The notes beneath the pieces are model-generated. The model was not told the DNA's origin. It worked only from the letters and a program-made list of their open reading frames with translations, and did not search any database. Both the position numbers and the translations under genes were made by a program. Shown here one piece after another: positions 7,140 through 8,253 of a stretch of 8,253 nucleotides of DNA. Location of the stretch: positions 1 through 8,253 of the forward strand of contig JAITVX010000178.1 in NCBI GenBank assembly GCA_031285575.1. The letters run 5' to 3'. The stretch's first letter is position 1. Each line of letters starts with the position of its first letter. The stretch is from Bacteroidales bacterium (GTDB taxonomy: Bacteria; Bacteroidota; Bacteroidia; Bacteroidales; VadinHA17).

Positions 7140-7330
7140 TGCAATATATTGTTTCAAACGCAGTATCCATTATCGTCATTGCGAAGGCAAAGCCTGAAGC
7201 AACCGCACCCGTCATTGCGAGGGCTTGCCCGAAGCAATCCAGCGCTACGTGTGTTCTGGATTGCTTCCCGCTTCGTACCTCGCGGTCGCAATGACGAACA
7301 GGGTATTGAGGTTCTGTTTTCCGAAGAAGT
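7124..7330. repeat. 207-bp intergenic element bounded by 14-bp inverted repeats (copy 1)
   Basis: ACTTCTTCGGAAAA at 7124-7137 and its exact reverse complement TTTTCCGAAGAAGT at 7317-7330 bound a segment with GTCATTGCGA palindromes. The same segment lies upstream of lipoprotein B in the opposite orientation: 7149-7202 is the reverse complement of 8198-8251 (two mismatches in 54), and 7286-7331 that of 8113-8159 (one indel, about two mismatches). The element fills most of the gap between the two lipoprotein genes. No gene is seen in it, and no clear target-site duplication flanks it apart from a possible TA. It may be an invertible segment or a MITE/REP-like element with terminal inverted repeats. 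Confidence 0.8.
7174..7296. repeat. REP-like palindromes: half unit plus full unit
   Basis: A full palindrome spans 7211-7295: GTCATTGCGA / TCGCAATGAC form the outer arms and GAAGCAATCCAG (7231-7242) / CTGGATTGCTTC (7256-7267) the inner arms. It can fold into a long hairpin. A half unit, CGTCATTGCGAAGGC..., precedes it at 7174-7202. Palindromes with this core are, from general knowledge, scattered through many bacterial genomes. Confidence 0.85.
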
Positions 7331-7357
7331 CTAATGACTGATATCTGTTTCATCGGC

Positions 7358-8089
7358 TTAATAATCGAATGTTGCATCTACTATCCATTCCTTGCCGGTG
7401 GCTATGCCTTGGTCGCAATCGGCGGTACCGGGGTTATTCATTATATATATGCTCTTCGACATGATAGGATTGCCATGCAGTGTGCCGAACAGGGCGTTTA
7501 ATCCTTCGGCAGTGAATTTATTACTTTGGCATCTCAGGTTTATCAGTGTGGTGCTTTTGCTCACATCCAGAGCAGTTAAATTATTATTGTTGCAATACAA
7601 TTGTGTCAGTGCTGTATTTTTGCTCACGTCGAGAGCAGTTAAATTATTATTGTAACAATACAATATCTTCAGCGCTGTATTTTTGCTTACATCGAGGGCT
7701 GTTAAATTGTTGAAGTTACAATACAATTCTATCAGTGTGGTGTTTTTGCCTGCATCGAGGGCCGTTAAACCGTTTCCGTAACAGTGCAGGTGTGTGATGA
7801 AATGGCCGCTAACGGTGATGGTACGGGCAGATGCACCGGAGTAGTTATGAGAATAAATATCAGGAGAACGTGCCAAAGGAGAAAATATAACCGCTTGCGG
7901 TTCCGAGCCGTCGCCCCAGTCGATGGTTGCCTTTCCCACACCTGCCAGACGAATCATTACATCAGCCTTTGCCGTGGTCATAGTCATGGTTGTCTGTCCG
8001 TCTTGCGGGTCGTCCTTCCTGCAACCCGCAAAGGCAACCGCCGCTACGACGAGCGCGGCTGCCGCATGTTTAAGAATATTTCTTTTCAT
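7358..8089 (-). CDS. surface lipoprotein B: PKD-like and 4-unit leucine-rich repeat protein
   Basis: This 243-residue paralogue of lipoprotein A shares the signal peptide (lipobox FAGC, Cys23, then RK) and the C-terminal cap (FTAEGLNALFGTLHG, IYIMNNPGTADCDQ). After Cys23 it goes almost straight to the PKD-like region (TMTMTTAKAD at about 34-43, ATIDWGDGSEPQA at 54-66, ARTITVSG at 88-95), so the BIG2-like domain of A is missing. Four LRR units of 21 residues follow (residues 108-191), against eight in A. It should likewise be a membrane-anchored, probably surface-exposed binding protein; the ligand is unknown. ATG 8089 has the same AT-rich leader as A. It ends with TAA, and the gap to A holds the inverted-repeat-bounded element, so it may not be on the same transcript. 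Confidence 0.9.
   Translation of the reverse strand: MKRNILKHAAAALVVAAVAFAGCRKDDPQDGQTTMTMTTAKADVMIRLAGVGKATIDWGDGSEPQAVIFSPLARSPDIYSHNYSGASARTITVSGHFITHLHCYGNGLTALDAGKNTTLIELYCNFNNLTALDVSKNTALKILYCYNNNLTALDVSKNTALTQLYCNNNNLTALDVSKSTTLINLRCQSNKFTAEGLNALFGTLHGNPIMSKSIYIMNNPGTADCDQGIATGKEWIVDATFDY
7517..7768 (-). repeat. in-gene tandem repeat: four 63-bp LRR units of lipoprotein B
   Basis: Four exact 63-bp units encode LTALDVSKNTALxxLYCxxNN. They are more alike than the units of lipoprotein A, which suggests more recent expansion or homogenisation. Confidence 0.9.
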
Positions 8090-8129
8090 AGTAATGATAA
8101 TTTAAAATAATAGTCTTCTTCGGAAAATA
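8007..8129 (-). repeat. leader and signal-peptide duplication, copy in front of lipoprotein B
   Basis: This is the partner of 7017-7139, offset by 990 bases and in the same orientation. It holds the start region, leader and first inverted-repeat arm (CTTCTTCGGAAAATA from 8115). Confidence 0.9.
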
Positions 8130-8253
8130 AGAACCTCAATACCCTGTTCGTCATTGCGAACGCAGTGAAGCAATCCATACAGTACACATTTTCTGGATTG
8201 CTTCAGGCTCTGCCTTCGCAATGACGATAATGAATACTGCGTTTGAAACAACA
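8115..8253. repeat. second copy of the inverted-repeat-bounded element, opposite orientation, cut by window end
   Basis: After CTTCTTCGGAAAATA (8115-8129) the sequence follows copy 1 read from its far side on the other strand. It includes one palindrome at 8149-8226 with outer arms CGTCATTGCGAA / TTCGCAATGACG and inner arms GAAGCAATCCA (8167-8177) / TGGATTGCTTC (8194-8204). The closing arm TTTTCCGAAGAAG is not reached before the window ends. Confidence 0.8.

Noticed and set aside
7096..7377. Minus-strand open frame of 93 codons across the intergenic element
   Set aside because: Its sequence (CDREVRSGKQ, DCFGQALAMT) is just the palindromic repeat translated; such frames are often mis-annotated as hypothetical proteins.
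1..8253. A complete new defence or antiphage system
   Set aside because: The methyltransferase, EEP hydrolase and MutS-like ATPase lie in separate transcription units with a tRNA and a repair gene between them; nothing in the layout ties them together.

Overview
The window looks like Bacteroidetes, probably Bacteroidales, chromosomal DNA. Support comes from two promoters that fit the phylum's TTTG / TAnnTTTG pattern with 19-bp spacing (in front of a tRNA gene and an alkyltransferase gene), AT-rich leaders mostly without strong Shine-Dalgarno sequences, a membrane-anchored MutS-like ATPase and an endonuclease/exonuclease/phosphatase-fold protein of kinds typical of this phylum, and surface lipoproteins with a Cys-Arg-Lys lipobox end, PKD-like and LDVSKN leucine-rich repeats. 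The species cannot be told from the sequence.

Layout. Plus strand, left part: the 3' part of a beta-class DNA methyltransferase gene (2-904, start lies before the window), a gene-free AT-rich gap (905-1273), a membrane-anchored EEP-family hydrolase with a TTG start (1274-2335), tRNA-Lys(CTT) with its own promoter and terminator (2369-2539), and an Ogt/MGMT-type DNA alkyltransferase with a clear promoter (2574-3183). Minus strand, right part, read from right to left: LRR lipoprotein B (8089-7358), LRR lipoprotein A (7099-5843), a methyltransferase-like conserved protein (5812-5018) and a MutS-like membrane ATPase (5025-3220). The last three are close or overlapping and are probably co-transcribed. 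The two blocks converge at about 3184-3219, where there is a small hairpin.

The most unusual part is 5843-8253. Two tandem lipoprotein paralogues share nearly identical leader, signal-peptide and C-terminal regions. They differ in the number of 21-residue LRR units (8 versus 4) and in an N-terminal BIG2-like domain, which only A has. Each gene is preceded by the same intergenic element, made of GTCATTGCGA-type palindromes and bounded by the 14-bp inverted repeat ACTTCTTCGGAAAA. This element lies in opposite orientation in front of the two genes, with the switch exactly at the inverted repeat. That is the pattern expected from an invertible segment or from a mobile palindromic element inserted both ways. 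The right end of the second copy lies beyond the window, so the model makes a direct prediction for the next bases.

The other genes look like ordinary housekeeping or accessory genes. No CRISPR array, transposase, recombinase or complete defence system is visible.
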